NCBI RefSeq assembly: GCF_026341775.1 | Contig: NZ_JAPEOB010000003.1 | Coordinates: forward strand, 372,001-436,000 | Length of the DNA stretch: 64,000 nucleotides | Direction of reading: 5' to 3' | Source: Streptomyces sp. NBC_00654 | Lineage (GTDB): Bacteria; Actinomycetota; Actinomycetes; Streptomycetales; Streptomycetaceae | Shown: positions 42,747-52,344 of the stretch, in pieces | Layout: each line of letters opens with the position of its first letter | Position numbering within the stretch: position 1 is the first letter of the stretch | The notes under the pieces: generated by a model | The model's input: the letters and a program-made list of their open reading frames with translations, nothing else | What the model was told of the DNA's origin: nothing | Databases searched by the model: none | Translations under genes and position numbers: made by a program

Positions 42747-43703
42747 GTGAGCCAGACAGCAGCTCCACCGCCCCCGGTGGACACCGCACCCGCACCCACC
42801 GCACCCACCTCCCCCCAGCCGCCCGTCTACGCCCCGGGCGAACTGGCCGCGCTCGCCGCCCGGCACGGGCTGACCGTCAGCGGGGCCCGGCCGTCGCTGG
42901 GCGCGTACATCCGGCAGCTCTGGGGGCGCCGGCACTTCATCACGGCGTTCGCCACCGCCAAGCTGACCGCGCAGTACAGCCAGGCGAAACTCGGCCAGAT
43001 CTGGCAGATCATGACCCCGCTGCTGAACGCGACGGTCTACTACTTCATCTTCGGCGTCCTGATGAACACGAAGCACGGCGTCGCCGACTTCGTCCCGTTC
43101 CTGGTCACCGGCGTCTTCATCTGGACCTTCACCAGCAGCTCGATCACGGCGGGCACCCGGGCCATCAGCGGCAACATCGGCCTGGTCCGGGCCCTGCACT
43201 TCCCGCGTGCCTCGCTGCCCGTGGCGCTGGCCCTGCAACAGCTGCAGCAGCTGCTCTTCTCGATGGGCGCGCTGTTCCTGATCCTGCTCGTCTTCGGGCA
43301 GTACCCGCGGCCGTCCTGGCTGCTGGCGGTCCCCGCGCTGATGCTGCAGGCCGTGTTCAACACCGGCGTGTCGATGGCCGTGGCGCGGCTCACCGCCAAG
43401 ACCCCGGACATCGCGCAGCTGACGCCGTTCGTGCTGCGTACGTGGATGTACTCCTCGGGCGTCATGTGGAGCCTGGACAGCCTGCTCAAGGGCGACCGGG
43501 TCCCGCACTTCGTGATGGTGGCGCTGGAGTACAACCCGGCGGCCGTCTACATCGACCTGATGCGCTACGCGCTCATCGACAGCTTCGCCCGGGACCAGCT
43601 GCCCCCGCACGTCTGGGCGGTCGCGGCGGGCTGGGCGCTCCTGTGCGGAGTGGCCGGATTCGTGTACTTCTGGCAGGCGGAGGAGCAGTACGGACGTGGC
43701 TGA
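42747..43703 (+). CDS. ABC-2 type polysaccharide/teichoic acid exporter permease (TagG-like)
   Basis: 318 residues from the GTG at 42747 (VSQTAAPPPPV), which has GAAAG at good spacing; GTG 42744 is an alternative. A Pro-rich N-terminus is followed by about six helices of the ABC-2 fold (ATVYYFIFGVLMNTKHGVAD, PFLVTGVFIWTFTSSS, LFSMGALFLILLVFGQYP and others). KLTAQYSQAKLGQIWQIMTP before the first helix is typical of O-antigen/teichoic exporters. It exports the lipid-linked polymer across the membrane together with the ATPase that overlaps its 3' end by 8 bp. Confidence 0.92.
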   Translation: MSQTAAPPPPVDTAPAPTAPTSPQPPVYAPGELAALAARHGLTVSGARPSLGAYIRQLWGRRHFITAFATAKLTAQYSQAKLGQIWQIMTPLLNATVYYFIFGVLMNTKHGVADFVPFLVTGVFIWTFTSSSITAGTRAISGNIGLVRALHFPRASLPVALALQQLQQLLFSMGALFLILLVFGQYPRPSWLLAVPALMLQAVFNTGVSMAVARLTAKTPDIAQLTPFVLRTWMYSSGVMWSLDSLLKGDRVPHFVMVALEYNPAAVYIDLMRYALIDSFARDQLPPHVWAVAAGWALLCGVAGFVYFWQAEEQYGRG

Positions 43704-44550
43704 GACACCCGGCGCGACCAGCGCACCCGAAGCACCCGGCACGGGCCCCGGCCCGACCGGCGCACCCGGAACCCCCGGCGCACCCGACACCCGGATCCCC
43801 ACCGTCGTCGTCGACGGGGTCCACATCACCTACAAGGTCCACGGGGCCCGTAAGGGGCGGGGCAGCGCGACCTCCGCCCTGAGCCGGCTCACCTCGCGCC
43901 GGCAGAGCCCCGGCGTACGCGAGGTGCACGCCGTGAGGGGGGTCAGCTTCGCCGCGTACAAGGGTGAGGCCATCGGCCTGATCGGATCCAACGGATCGGG
44001 GAAGTCGACGCTCCTGAAGGCCATCGCGGGGCTGCTGCCGCCGACCGAGGGCCACGTCCACACCCAGGGGCAGCCGTCGCTGCTCGGCGTGAACGCCGCG
44101 CTGATGAGCGATCTGACCGGCGAGCGCAATGTCGTGCTCGGCGGGCTCGCGATGGGCATGACGCGCCGGCAGATCCGCGAGCGCTACGACCAGATCGTGG
44201 ACTTCTCCGGCATCAACGAGAAGGGCGACTTCATCACCCTGCCGATGCGGACGTACTCCTCGGGCATGGGGGCCCGCCTGCGGTTCTCCATCGCCGCCGC
44301 CAAGAGCCACGACGTGCTGCTGATCGATGAGGCACTGTCCACGGGCGACGCGAGATTCCGGCGCCGCAGCAAGGACCGGATCATGGAGCTCCGCAAGGAG
44401 GCCGGCACGGTCTTCCTGGTCAGCCACAGCAACAAGTCGATCACCGAGACCTGCGACCGGGCGCTCTGGCTGGAAGCGGGAACGCTGCGCATGGACGGTC
44501 CGGCGAAGCAGGTGGTGGCCGCCTACGAGCAGTTCACCAAGAAGAAGTAA
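43696..44550 (+). CDS. ABC transporter ATPase for teichoic acid/polysaccharide export (TagH-like)
   Basis: 284 residues from the GTG at 43696 (GGAGGAG upstream, inside the permease gene). It has a Pro/Ala/Thr-rich start, then Walker A GSNGSGKSTLLKAIAG, signature YSSGMGARLRFSIAAA, Walker B VLLIDEALSTGD and H-loop VSHSNKSI. The signature YSSGM and the missing C-terminal extension mark it as the short TagH/polysaccharide-export type. It powers export of the product of the neighbouring glycosyltransferase/TagF cluster, by inference from location. A 16-bp hairpin ends the unit. Confidence 0.93.
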   Translation: MAETPGATSAPEAPGTGPGPTGAPGTPGAPDTRIPTVVVDGVHITYKVHGARKGRGSATSALSRLTSRRQSPGVREVHAVRGVSFAAYKGEAIGLIGSNGSGKSTLLKAIAGLLPPTEGHVHTQGQPSLLGVNAALMSDLTGERNVVLGGLAMGMTRRQIRERYDQIVDFSGINEKGDFITLPMRTYSSGMGARLRFSIAAAKSHDVLLIDEALSTGDARFRRRSKDRIMELRKEAGTVFLVSHSNKSITETCDRALWLEAGTLRMDGPAKQVVAAYEQFTKKK

Positions 44551-44562
44551 CCGGGCCCGTAC

Positions 44563-44606
44563 GGCGGTCGGGGACGAGCCGGTACCCGCACTCGTCCCCG
44601 ACCGCC
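44563..44606. terminator. Bidirectional terminator between the exporter ATPase and gdh
   Basis: Perfect 16-bp stem GGCGGTCGGGGACGAG/CTCGTCCCCGACCGCC with a 12-base loop, between two convergent genes. Confidence 0.85.
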
Positions 44607-44619
44607 TACGGCATCGGCC

Positions 44620-47600
44620 CTACGCGTGCGTACGCAGCAGCGTCCGCATGGTCCGCATCGCCACGGACAGGTTCGCCAGGTCGAACGCATCCGAGCTCTG
44701 GATCTCCTCCAGCGTGGCCCGCGAACGGGTCAGGATCGCCGCGTTCTTCTCCTCCCACGCCCTGAACCGCTCCTCGGGCGTCGAGGTCCCGTTGCCCACG
44801 CCCAGCACGTCGGCCGTCAGCGCGGCGTGCGCGGCGTACAGGTCCTCGCGGATGGAGGCACGGGCCATGGACTGCCAGCGGTCCGCCCGCGGCAGTTCGA
44901 TGATCCGGTCCATCAGCTGGGTGATCCGCAGCCGGTCGGCGAGGTCGTAGTACACCTCGGCGACGGCCAGCGGGGCCTTGCCCGTCCGGTCCGCGATCGC
45001 CACGATGTCCAGCGCCGGGAAGGCGGAGGAGAACCCGGCGACCCGGGTCGCCAGCTCGTCCGGGACCCCCACCGAGGTGAGTTCGTCCAGGATCGACCGG
45101 TACCAGTCGAGGTCGGCGCCCATGAGCAGCTTGGGCAGCTCGTTCCAGACCTGCTCGACCCCGTCGCTGAAGAAGGCGATGGTCTCCGCGATCTGGACCG
45201 GCTGCGGCCGGTTGCCCAGGAGCCAGCGCGAACCGCGCTCGACCAGCCGGCGCGAGTGGAGCCGGATACGGGTCTGGACATCGGCCGCGACCTGGTTGTC
45301 GAGCGACTCCACGGCGTCCCACACCTGGGCCAGGCCGAAGATCTCCCGGGCGGCCGCCTGCGCCCGCACGATCTCCTCGATCGAGGCGCCGGTCTCCTCC
45401 CGCAGCCGGTGCAGGAAGGTCGAGCCACCGGTGTTCACGGTGTCGTTGACCAGGACGGTCGTGATGATCTCGCGCCGCAGGGCGTGCCCGTCCACCGCCT
45501 CGGGGAAGCGCTCGTGCAGCCGCTCCGGGAAGTACGCGTGCAGGAGCTTCTGCAGATGCGGGTCGTCCGGCAGGCTGGTGGAGATCAGCTCGTCGGCGGC
45601 CGTGATCTTGGTGTACGCGAGCAGGACGGCCAGCTCGGGCTGGCTCAGCCCCTTGCCACCGCTGAGGAGCTCGCGGATCTGCCGGTCGTTCGGCAGGAAC
45701 TCCAGCGCCCGGTCCAGGTGTCCGTCGCGGCCCAGCCGGCGCATGAAGCGCTGGTGGGCGTGGAGCAGGGACGGGGACTGGGCGGTGGCGTTGGCGAGCG
45801 CGGTGTTCTGCGCGTAGTTGTTGCGCAGCACCAGCCCGCCGACCTCGTCGGTCATCTCGGCGAGCAGCTTGTTGCGCTGCTTGACGGTCATGTCGCCGTC
45901 CCGGACCAGACCGTTGAGCAGGATCTTGATGTTCACCTCGTGGTCGGAGGTGTCCACACCGGCGCTGTTGTCGATCGCGTCGGTGTTGATCCGGCCGCCG
46001 GTGCGGGCGAACTCGATCCGGCCGAGCTGGGTGGCCCCGAGGTTGCCGCCCTCGCCGACGACCTTGGCGCGCAGGTCCTCGCCGTTGACCCGGATCGCGT
46101 CGTTGGCCTTGTCGCCGACGTCGGTGTTCGACTCCGACGACGCCTTGATGTACGTGCCGATGCCGCCGTTCCACACGAGGTCGACGGGGGCCTTGAGGAT
46201 GGTCTGCATCAGCTCGGCGGGCGTCATCTTGGCGATGCCCGCGTCGATGCCGAGCGCCTCGCGGATGTGCGCGTTGAGCGGGATCGCCTTCGCGGTACGG
46301 GGGTGGACGCCGCCGCCCGCGGAGAGCAGGTCCGTGCTGTAGTCGGCCCAGGAGCTGCGCGGCAGGTCGAACAGCCTGCGCCGCTCCGCGTACGAGGTGG
46401 CGGCGTCCGGCTTCGGGTCGAGGAAGATGTGCCGGTGGTCGAAGGCCGCGACCAGCCTGATGTGCTCGGAGAGCAGCATGCCGTTGCCGAAGACGTCACC
46501 GGACATGTCGCCGACGCCGACGACGGTGAAGTCCTCGGTCTGGGTGTCGTGGCCCAGCTCGCGGAAGTGGCGCTTGACGGACTCCCAGGCACCGCGGGCC
46601 GTGATGCCCATGCCCTTGTGGTCGTAGCCGACGGAGCCGCCGGAGGCGAAGGCGTCGCCGAGCCAGAAGCCGTAGGCGACGGCGATCTCGTTGGCGATGT
46701 CGGAGAAGCTCGCCGTGCCCTTGTCGGCGGCGACGACGAGGTAGGTGTCCGCCTCGTCGTGGCGGACGACGTCGACGGGCGGCACGACCTCTCCGGCCAC
46801 CATGTTGTCGGTGATGTCGAGCAGTGCCGAGATGAACGTCCGGTACGAGGCGATGCCCTCGGCCAGCCAGGCGTCACGGTCGAGCGCCGGGTCCGGGAGC
46901 TGCTTGGCGACGAAGCCGCCCTTGGCGCCGACCGGCACGATGACGGTGTTCTTCACCATCTGCGCCTTGACCAGGCCGAGGATCTCCGTACGGAAGTCCT
47001 CGCGCCGGTCCGACCAGCGCAGCCCGCCGCGGGCGACCTTGCCGAAGCGCAGGTGGACGCCCTCGACGCGCGGCGAGTACACCCAGATCTCGAACGCCGG
47101 ACGGGGCGCGGGCAGGTCCGGGATGACCTGCGGGTCGAACTTCATCGAGACGTAGGCGTGCGGCTTGCCGCTCTCCGCCTTCTGGAAGAAGTTGGTGCGC
47201 AGGGTCGCCTTGATCACGGTGAGGAAGGACCGCAGGATCCGGTCCTCGTCGAGCGAGGCGACCTGGTCCAGGGCCCCTTCGAGCTCTTCGAGGAGCCCGT
47301 CGGTCAGCTCCGTACCCGCTCGCTGGCGCTCGGGGGACATCCGGGCCTCGAAGAGGGAGACCAGCAGCCGGGTGGTGTGGACGTTGGTACGGAGAGTGCT
47401 CTCCATGTAGTCCTGGCTGAAGGTCGATCCGGCCTGGCGCAGGTACTTCGCGTAGGCGCGCAGCACCATCGCCTGCCGCCAGTTCAGCCCGGCGCCGAGC
47501 ACGAGGGCGTTGAAGCCGTCGTTCTCGGCCTCGCCCTTCCACACGGCGGCGAAGGCGTCCTGGAACCGGTCGCGGGCGTCGTCCGCCAGATAGCCGCCGT

Positions 47601-49650
47601 TGCCCGTGGGCACCGGCATCCGCAGCCCGAAGTCATAGACCCAGGCGTGCGTGCGGTCGGCGCAGCGCAGCTCGTAGGGCCGCTCGTCGACAACCTCGAC
47701 ACCGAGCTGCTGAAGGGCCGGGAGGACGGCGGACAGGGACACCTGCTCGCCGGTCCGGTAGATCTTGAAGCGGCGCTCGCCGGGGCCGGCGCCGACGGGC
47801 TCGTACAGGCTGAGGGCGAAGTCCTTCTCGTCCTGCTTGAGCGCTTCGAGGTGGACCAGGTCGGCCACGGCGGCGCGCGGCGAGTGGTCGGCCTTGTAGC
47901 CCTCGGGGAACGAGTGCCCGTACTGGCGCAGCAGCTCGGCGGCACGCTCCTCGCCGCATTCGGCGTTCAGCGCCTCCTGGAAGCCGTCGGCCCAGGAGCG
48001 GGCGGCCTCGACGAGCCGGCCCTCGATGCGGTCGGCGTCGGCGTCGGTGAGGTGCGGCAGCTCGGTGCCCGGGGGCACCCGGATGACGAAGTGGAGCCGG
48101 GAGAGGATCGACTCGGTGTTCCAGGCGGTGAAGTCGACGCTGGTGCCGCCCAGCTCCTCCTTGAGGATGTCGATCAGCCGGAGCCGTACACCGGTGGTGT
48201 AGCGGTCGCGCGGCAGGTAGACGATCGCGGAGTAGTAGCGGCCGTACTCGTCCTGGCGCAGGTACAGCCGCAGCCTGCGGCGTTCCTGGAGGTAGAGCAC
48301 GGACGTGACGACGGAGCGGAGCTGGTCGACGGGCGTCTGGAAGAGCTCGTCGCGCGGGTAGGTCTCCAGGATCTGGAGCAGGTCGCGGCCGTCGTGGCTG
48401 TTGTACGTGAAGCCCGCGCCCTCCAGCACCTCGGCGACCTTGCGGCGGATGACGGGCACCCGGCGCACGGACTCGGTGTAGGCGGCGGACGAGAACAGCC
48501 CGAGGAAGCGGCGCTCGCCGATGACGTTGCCCTCGGCGTCGAACTTCTTCACCCCGACGTAGTCGAGGTAGCTGGGGCGGTGCACGGTCGCCCGGCTGTT
48601 GGCCTTCGTCAGGACGAGGAGCTTGTGCTCACGGGCCTTGGCGCGGGCGTCGGCGGGCAGCCGGTCGAAGGACGGGCTGACGGGGTGCGCCTCGTCCTCG
48701 GTGTGCTGCGGGTCGGAGCGCAGGATGCCGAGGCCGGTGCCGGGCACGGCGGCCAGCGCGTCGGTGTCCCTGAGCTCGTACTCGCGGTAGCCGAGGAAGG
48801 TGAAGTGGTCGGCGGCCAGCCAGCGCAGCAGCTCGCGGGCCTCGTCGACCTCGTCGTCGGCCAGGTCGTCCAGCGGCTCGCCGGGAAGGTCGTCGGCGAT
48901 CCGCAGGGCGGCGTCGCGCATCTTCTCCCAGTCCTCGACGGTCTCCCGTACGTCGGACAGGACACGCAGCAGATCGGCGGTGATCTGCTTCAGGTCGGCG
49001 CGGTCGGTCTCGCGGTCGATCTCGACGTGGATCCAGGACTCGACGAGCGCGTCGTGCGGCAGCTCCGCCTTGGCGTCCTTGGCCCCCTTGGCGTTCTTGC
49101 GGCCCTGGGGGTTCGTCGCGACACCGCGGCCCTCGGTGAGGACCTCGATGAGCTTGCCGGTGACGTCACGGCGGACGATGACCTGCGGGTGGATCACGAC
49201 ATGGATGCCGCGGCCCTGGCGGGACAGCTCATTGGTGACGGAGTCGACCAGGAAGGGCATGTCGTCGGTGACGACCTCGACGACGGAGTGGCTGGAGGTC
49301 CAGCCGTTCTCCTCGACGGTCGGGGTGTGCACCCGGACGTTCGCCGTGCCCTGGGGGCGATTCTCGGCCAGCCGGTAGTGGGAGGACGCGGCGCCGAAGA
49401 CATCGACCGGGTCCCGGCCGCTGATGTCCTCCGGAGCGGTGTGGAGGTAGTAGCGCTGGAGATAGGAGAGCAGCATGTCCTGGGCCGGGCGCTCGCCCTG
49501 GCCGGCCTCGTCCCCGGTGCCGGCCGCGGCGGCGGCGCGCACCCTTGGGGTACTCCCCGGCCCACCGGCACCACCACCCGGGCTGTTGTCAGCTACCTCG
49601 GCGGCCCGTGCGAGCAGCTCGGCCTTGGCTTCGTCCAGCTTGGTCTGCAT
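44620..49650 (-). CDS. Large NAD-dependent glutamate dehydrogenase (GDH-180 type)
   Basis: 1676 residues, in the range of Streptomyces NAD-GDHs. It has an N-terminal regulatory part with ACT-like segments (DMPFLVDSVTNELSRQG), a long helical part and then the dehydrogenase core. The core shows FGKVARGGLRWSDRREDFRT, VKAQMVKNTVIVPVGAKGG (catalytic lysine region) and VVGVGDMSGDVFGNGMLL (NAD-binding loop). It oxidises glutamate to 2-oxoglutarate and ammonium with NAD+, mainly a catabolic step. It is monocistronic: a hairpin at 44563-44606 bounds its 3' side and a 474-bp gap its 5' side. The 1685-codon open frame on the other strand is only its shadow. Confidence 0.95.
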   Translation of the reverse strand: MQTKLDEAKAELLARAAEVADNSPGGGAGGPGSTPRVRAAAAAGTGDEAGQGERPAQDMLLSYLQRYYLHTAPEDISGRDPVDVFGAASSHYRLAENRPQGTANVRVHTPTVEENGWTSSHSVVEVVTDDMPFLVDSVTNELSRQGRGIHVVIHPQVIVRRDVTGKLIEVLTEGRGVATNPQGRKNAKGAKDAKAELPHDALVESWIHVEIDRETDRADLKQITADLLRVLSDVRETVEDWEKMRDAALRIADDLPGEPLDDLADDEVDEARELLRWLAADHFTFLGYREYELRDTDALAAVPGTGLGILRSDPQHTEDEAHPVSPSFDRLPADARAKAREHKLLVLTKANSRATVHRPSYLDYVGVKKFDAEGNVIGERRFLGLFSSAAYTESVRRVPVIRRKVAEVLEGAGFTYNSHDGRDLLQILETYPRDELFQTPVDQLRSVVTSVLYLQERRRLRLYLRQDEYGRYYSAIVYLPRDRYTTGVRLRLIDILKEELGGTSVDFTAWNTESILSRLHFVIRVPPGTELPHLTDADADRIEGRLVEAARSWADGFQEALNAECGEERAAELLRQYGHSFPEGYKADHSPRAAVADLVHLEALKQDEKDFALSLYEPVGAGPGERRFKIYRTGEQVSLSAVLPALQQLGVEVVDERPYELRCADRTHAWVYDFGLRMPVPTGNGGYLADDARDRFQDAFAAVWKGEAENDGFNALVLGAGLNWRQAMVLRAYAKYLRQAGSTFSQDYMESTLRTNVHTTRLLVSLFEARMSPERQRAGTELTDGLLEELEGALDQVASLDEDRILRSFLTVIKATLRTNFFQKAESGKPHAYVSMKFDPQVIPDLPAPRPAFEIWVYSPRVEGVHLRFGKVARGGLRWSDRREDFRTEILGLVKAQMVKNTVIVPVGAKGGFVAKQLPDPALDRDAWLAEGIASYRTFISALLDITDNMVAGEVVPPVDVVRHDEADTYLVVAADKGTASFSDIANEIAVAYGFWLGDAFASGGSVGYDHKGMGITARGAWESVKRHFRELGHDTQTEDFTVVGVGDMSGDVFGNGMLLSEHIRLVAAFDHRHIFLDPKPDAATSYAERRRLFDLPRSSWADYSTDLLSAGGGVHPRTAKAIPLNAHIREALGIDAGIAKMTPAELMQTILKAPVDLVWNGGIGTYIKASSESNTDVGDKANDAIRVNGEDLRAKVVGEGGNLGATQLGRIEFARTGGRINTDAIDNSAGVDTSDHEVNIKILLNGLVRDGDMTVKQRNKLLAEMTDEVGGLVLRNNYAQNTALANATAQSPSLLHAHQRFMRRLGRDGHLDRALEFLPNDRQIRELLSGGKGLSQPELAVLLAYTKITAADELISTSLPDDPHLQKLLHAYFPERLHERFPEAVDGHALRREIITTVLVNDTVNTGGSTFLHRLREETGASIEEIVRAQAAAREIFGLAQVWDAVESLDNQVAADVQTRIRLHSRRLVERGSRWLLGNRPQPVQIAETIAFFSDGVEQVWNELPKLLMGADLDWYRSILDELTSVGVPDELATRVAGFSSAFPALDIVAIADRTGKAPLAVAEVYYDLADRLRITQLMDRIIELPRADRWQSMARASIREDLYAAHAALTADVLGVGNGTSTPEERFRAWEEKNAAILTRSRATLEEIQSSDAFDLANLSVAMRTMRTLLRTHA

Positions 49651-50124
49651 GTCCTCTGGCTCCTGTCGCGCGCCGTTGCGTGACGTAGGTGAAAAAGACG
49701 GCGTAACGCCACGACGCGGGGTATCCGGTCTGGGACGACGCTATGCCGCTATGAGAGATGTCCGGGACCTTATTGGCCATTTTCGGCAGCGGGTCCGGGC
49801 CAGGGGCTGTACAGCGGGTCGCGGCCATGGCCCCGACCCGCGGGCATTCCCCGGGGAGATCGCGGATCGCCCGGGTGCGGTGGCACTCCGGGCGCAGGCC
49901 GGGGGCTTCGCTGCCCCCGAGGCGTATCGCGCTGATCACGGGACAAGGCTATCTCCCTCGCACCCACAACCGTCATGGGCTGTATGTGTACAAAAGAAGG
50001 CCACGAACTTTGACACTCTGGACAGTGCGTCGCGCGCCCTCTTGGCGAACTCCGCACGGCGGGGCAGGCTGGCGGGCCGTACGACACCGCCCCTTCCGGT
50101 CCTCCGACGCCTGGGAGCCCCGCC
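49651..50124. other. Divergent upstream region of the glutamate dehydrogenase gene
   Basis: A 474-bp gap between gdh (start 49650, minus) and the DJ-1/PfpI gene (start 50125, plus). No conserved coding pattern was found on either strand. TTGACA at 50010-50015 could be a -35 box toward the PfpI gene, but no matching -10 follows at 17-18 bp. Confidence 0.4.
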
Positions 50125-50709
50125 ATGGCACAGAAGATCCTGCTCGTCACCGGTGACGCCGCCGAGTCCCTGGAAGTCCTGTATCCGTACCAGCGGCTGC
50201 GCGAGGAGGGGTACGAGGTCGACATCGCGGCCCCCGAGCGCAAGACGCTGCGTTTCGTGGTCCATGACTTCGAGCCGGGTTTCGACACCTACACGGAGAA
50301 GCCGGGCTACACCTGGCCGGCCGACCTGGCCTTCTCCGAGGTCGACCCCGGCGCCTACGCCGCTCTGGTGATCCCGGGCGGCCGGGCCCCCGAGTACCTG
50401 CGCAACAACGCCGAGCTGCGCAAGATCGTCAGCGCGTTCCTCGACGGCGACCGGCCGGTGGCCCAGATCTGCCACGGCCCGCTCATCACGGCCGCGACGG
50501 GCGGCCTCAGCGGCCGCAGGGTCACCGCGTACCCCGCGCTGGAGCCGGACATGCAGACCGCGGGGGCCACGTTCCAGGACGCGGAGGCGGTCGTGGACGG
50601 CACGCTCGTCTCATCCAGGGCGTGGCCGGACCACTCGGCCTGGATGCGCGAGTTCCTGAAGGTGCTCCGCGCGGCATCGGGATCGCCCGACGGCACGTCC
50701 GGCGGCTGA
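50125..50709 (+). CDS. DJ-1/PfpI-family protein
   Basis: 194 residues. The fold is recognisable from KILLVTGDAAESLEVLYPYQ (with the conserved acidic residue in loop 1), ALVIPGGRAPEYLR and the nucleophile elbow with cysteine, VAQICHGPLITAATG. Such proteins act as glutaminase-like chaperones, deglycases or peptidases; the exact activity of this one is not predictable. It is convergent with the HAD gene; the gap has only weak G/C-rich quasi-repeats. Confidence 0.9.
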   Translation: MAQKILLVTGDAAESLEVLYPYQRLREEGYEVDIAAPERKTLRFVVHDFEPGFDTYTEKPGYTWPADLAFSEVDPGAYAALVIPGGRAPEYLRNNAELRKIVSAFLDGDRPVAQICHGPLITAATGGLSGRRVTAYPALEPDMQTAGATFQDAEAVVDGTLVSSRAWPDHSAWMREFLKVLRAASGSPDGTSGG

Positions 50710-50866
50710 GGCCGGGCGGGCCGAGGTGGAGGCGCCGCGCTGCCGGGACCGCACGCCCGCCCGCGGCGCGGCTTCCGCCGCGGCCCGGAAGCCCGCGCCG
50801 AGCCCGCGCGAGCCGCCCGGCCCGGCGCTCTCCTCGGCCCGTGCTCTCCCCGGCCCGGCGCGCTCC

Positions 50867-51538
50867 TCAGCCCGTGAACACCTCGGCCAGCGCCACGGCC
50901 TCCGCCAGGCTGTCGACCACCGGCACTCCCGCCGCCTCCAGGCTGCCCCGGCTGTGCGATCCCCCGGTGTAGAGCACCGCACGCGCACCGACATGCGCCG
51001 CGGCCACGGCGTCGTCCACCGCGTCCCCGATGACGACCGAGTGCTCGGGGGATATCCCGTCCAGCGCCGCGAAGTGCCGCTCCATGTGCTGCGCCTTGCT
51101 GCCGCCGGACGGCCCCGTGCGCCCGTCGACGCGGACGAAGCGGCTCTCGATGCCGTACCCCCGCACCACGGGGACCAGCTGCTCGTGCCCGTACATGCTC
51201 AGCAGCGACTGGCTGCGGCCCGCGCCCTGCCACTGGGCGAGCAGCTCCTCGACGCCCTCGGTGAGACCGCAGGCGGGCCGCCGCTCCGCGTAGTAGCGGT
51301 GGAAGCTGCCGTCCATCCGCTCCCACTCGGCCCGGGTGGGCAGCCGGCCCAGGAGCCGCTCGTAGAAACGGGGTATCGGGACGCAGTACATCTCGCGGTA
51401 CTGCGCCAGCGTGATCGGCTCCAGCTCGACCTCGGCGAACGCGGCGTTCGTCGCGTGGATCACGGCCTGGATGTCGTCGAGCAGCGTGCCGTTCCAGTCC
51501 CAGACCAGATGCGTACGGTTCTTCCCCGGTGTCCCCAT
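50867..51538 (-). CDS. HAD-superfamily hydrolase (phosphoglycolate phosphatase-like)
   Basis: 223 residues from the ATG at 51538 (MGTPGKNRTHLVWDWNGT). The nucleophile motif is WDWNGTLLDD (DxNGT instead of DxDGT: first Asp present, second replaced by Asn). A helical cap follows (PIPRFYERLLGRLP). Motif III is SKAQHMERHF and motif IV is VVIGDAVDDAVAA. It probably hydrolyses a small phosphate ester. The DWNGT variant is common in a subgroup of actinobacterial HAD proteins. It lies 31 bp downstream of the DUF6912 gene on the same strand. Confidence 0.88.
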   Translation of the reverse strand: MGTPGKNRTHLVWDWNGTLLDDIQAVIHATNAAFAEVELEPITLAQYREMYCVPIPRFYERLLGRLPTRAEWERMDGSFHRYYAERRPACGLTEGVEELLAQWQGAGRSQSLLSMYGHEQLVPVVRGYGIESRFVRVDGRTGPSGGSKAQHMERHFAALDGISPEHSVVIGDAVDDAVAAAHVGARAVLYTGGSHSRGSLEAAGVPVVDSLAEAVALAEVFTG

Positions 51539-51569
51539 ACCGAAAAACGGTACTCGCCGGGTACGACAC

Positions 51570-52076
51570 TCACGCGATGAGGTGAGGAATCTCCTGGATG
51601 CCGAACCACAGCAGCTCATGGTCCTCGGCACCGTCCACGGTGAACTGCGCGTCGTCGTCACCGAGGTCAGCCGCCCCCAGCGCCGCCGCGGCGGCCGCCA
51701 CGTCCTTCTCGGCGTCATCGGCGTCCACATGCACCGCGGCCGCCTTGGCGAGCGCCAGGGCGGAGGGGATCCGCACCTCGCCGAGGGACGACCCGTCCAG
51801 GCTGTGATCGGGGTCGGCGACCGCGTGCCCGTCCGGTACGTCGACGGCGACGACGACCCGTCGGCGGGGCTCCTCGGGCTTGCCCGCGATCATCCGGAGC
51901 GAGGCGGCGGCGGCCCGGTTGAGCGCCGCGTACTCCAGCTCCTCGATGTCGTCGGAGACGTACCACTCACGCAGTCCGGGGGTCACCGCGTAGGCGGTCA
52001 GCGGTCCGGGCCCGACCTCGCCCGCCCGGTGCGCCGCTGCGAGACCGGAAAGGGTCAGGGGGACGTACACGCGCAT
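51570..52076 (-). CDS. DUF6912-type protein of unknown function
   Basis: 168 residues. It starts MRVYVPLTLSGLAAAHRAGE and ends LLWFGIQEIPHLI, the pattern of a conserved actinobacterial hypothetical family (DUF6912). It is acidic and apparently soluble, with no membrane helix or signal. The middle has EELEYAALNRAAAASLRMI and an Asp-rich segment (VDADDAEKDVAAA). No function is known. It is probably co-transcribed with the HAD gene downstream. Confidence 0.75.
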   Translation of the reverse strand: MRVYVPLTLSGLAAAHRAGEVGPGPLTAYAVTPGLREWYVSDDIEELEYAALNRAAAASLRMIAGKPEEPRRRVVVAVDVPDGHAVADPDHSLDGSSLGEVRIPSALALAKAAAVHVDADDAEKDVAAAAAALGAADLGDDDAQFTVDGAEDHELLWFGIQEIPHLIA

Positions 52077-52344
52077 GGCAGGCCGCTTTCGTAGTCGGAA
52101 ACGCCTTCAGGATACGTGGACGTCCCCTTTCGGGTTCCGATGAGCGGCCCCGCCCGTCCACCGGTAACAGTGCGTCACCCCCGTCACAGGCCTTGCGGCC
52201 CAAGGCATGTGCCACTGATGGGTGAACCCGCCGGGTGCGCGGCGCCGCCGCGGGGGCCCTTGCGGTGCTGCCGACCGTCCCCGTAGAAGGACCCCAACAG
52301 AAGTTACTGCCCGGTATTCGTCCGGGCCCGGGTTCACGGGGGCG

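Noticed and set aside
44626..49683. 1685-codon open frame on the plus strand across the glutamate dehydrogenase gene
   Set aside because: It is the antisense shadow of a high-GC gene: Gly/Arg/Val-rich low-complexity reading with no domain, while the minus strand reads a complete GDH.
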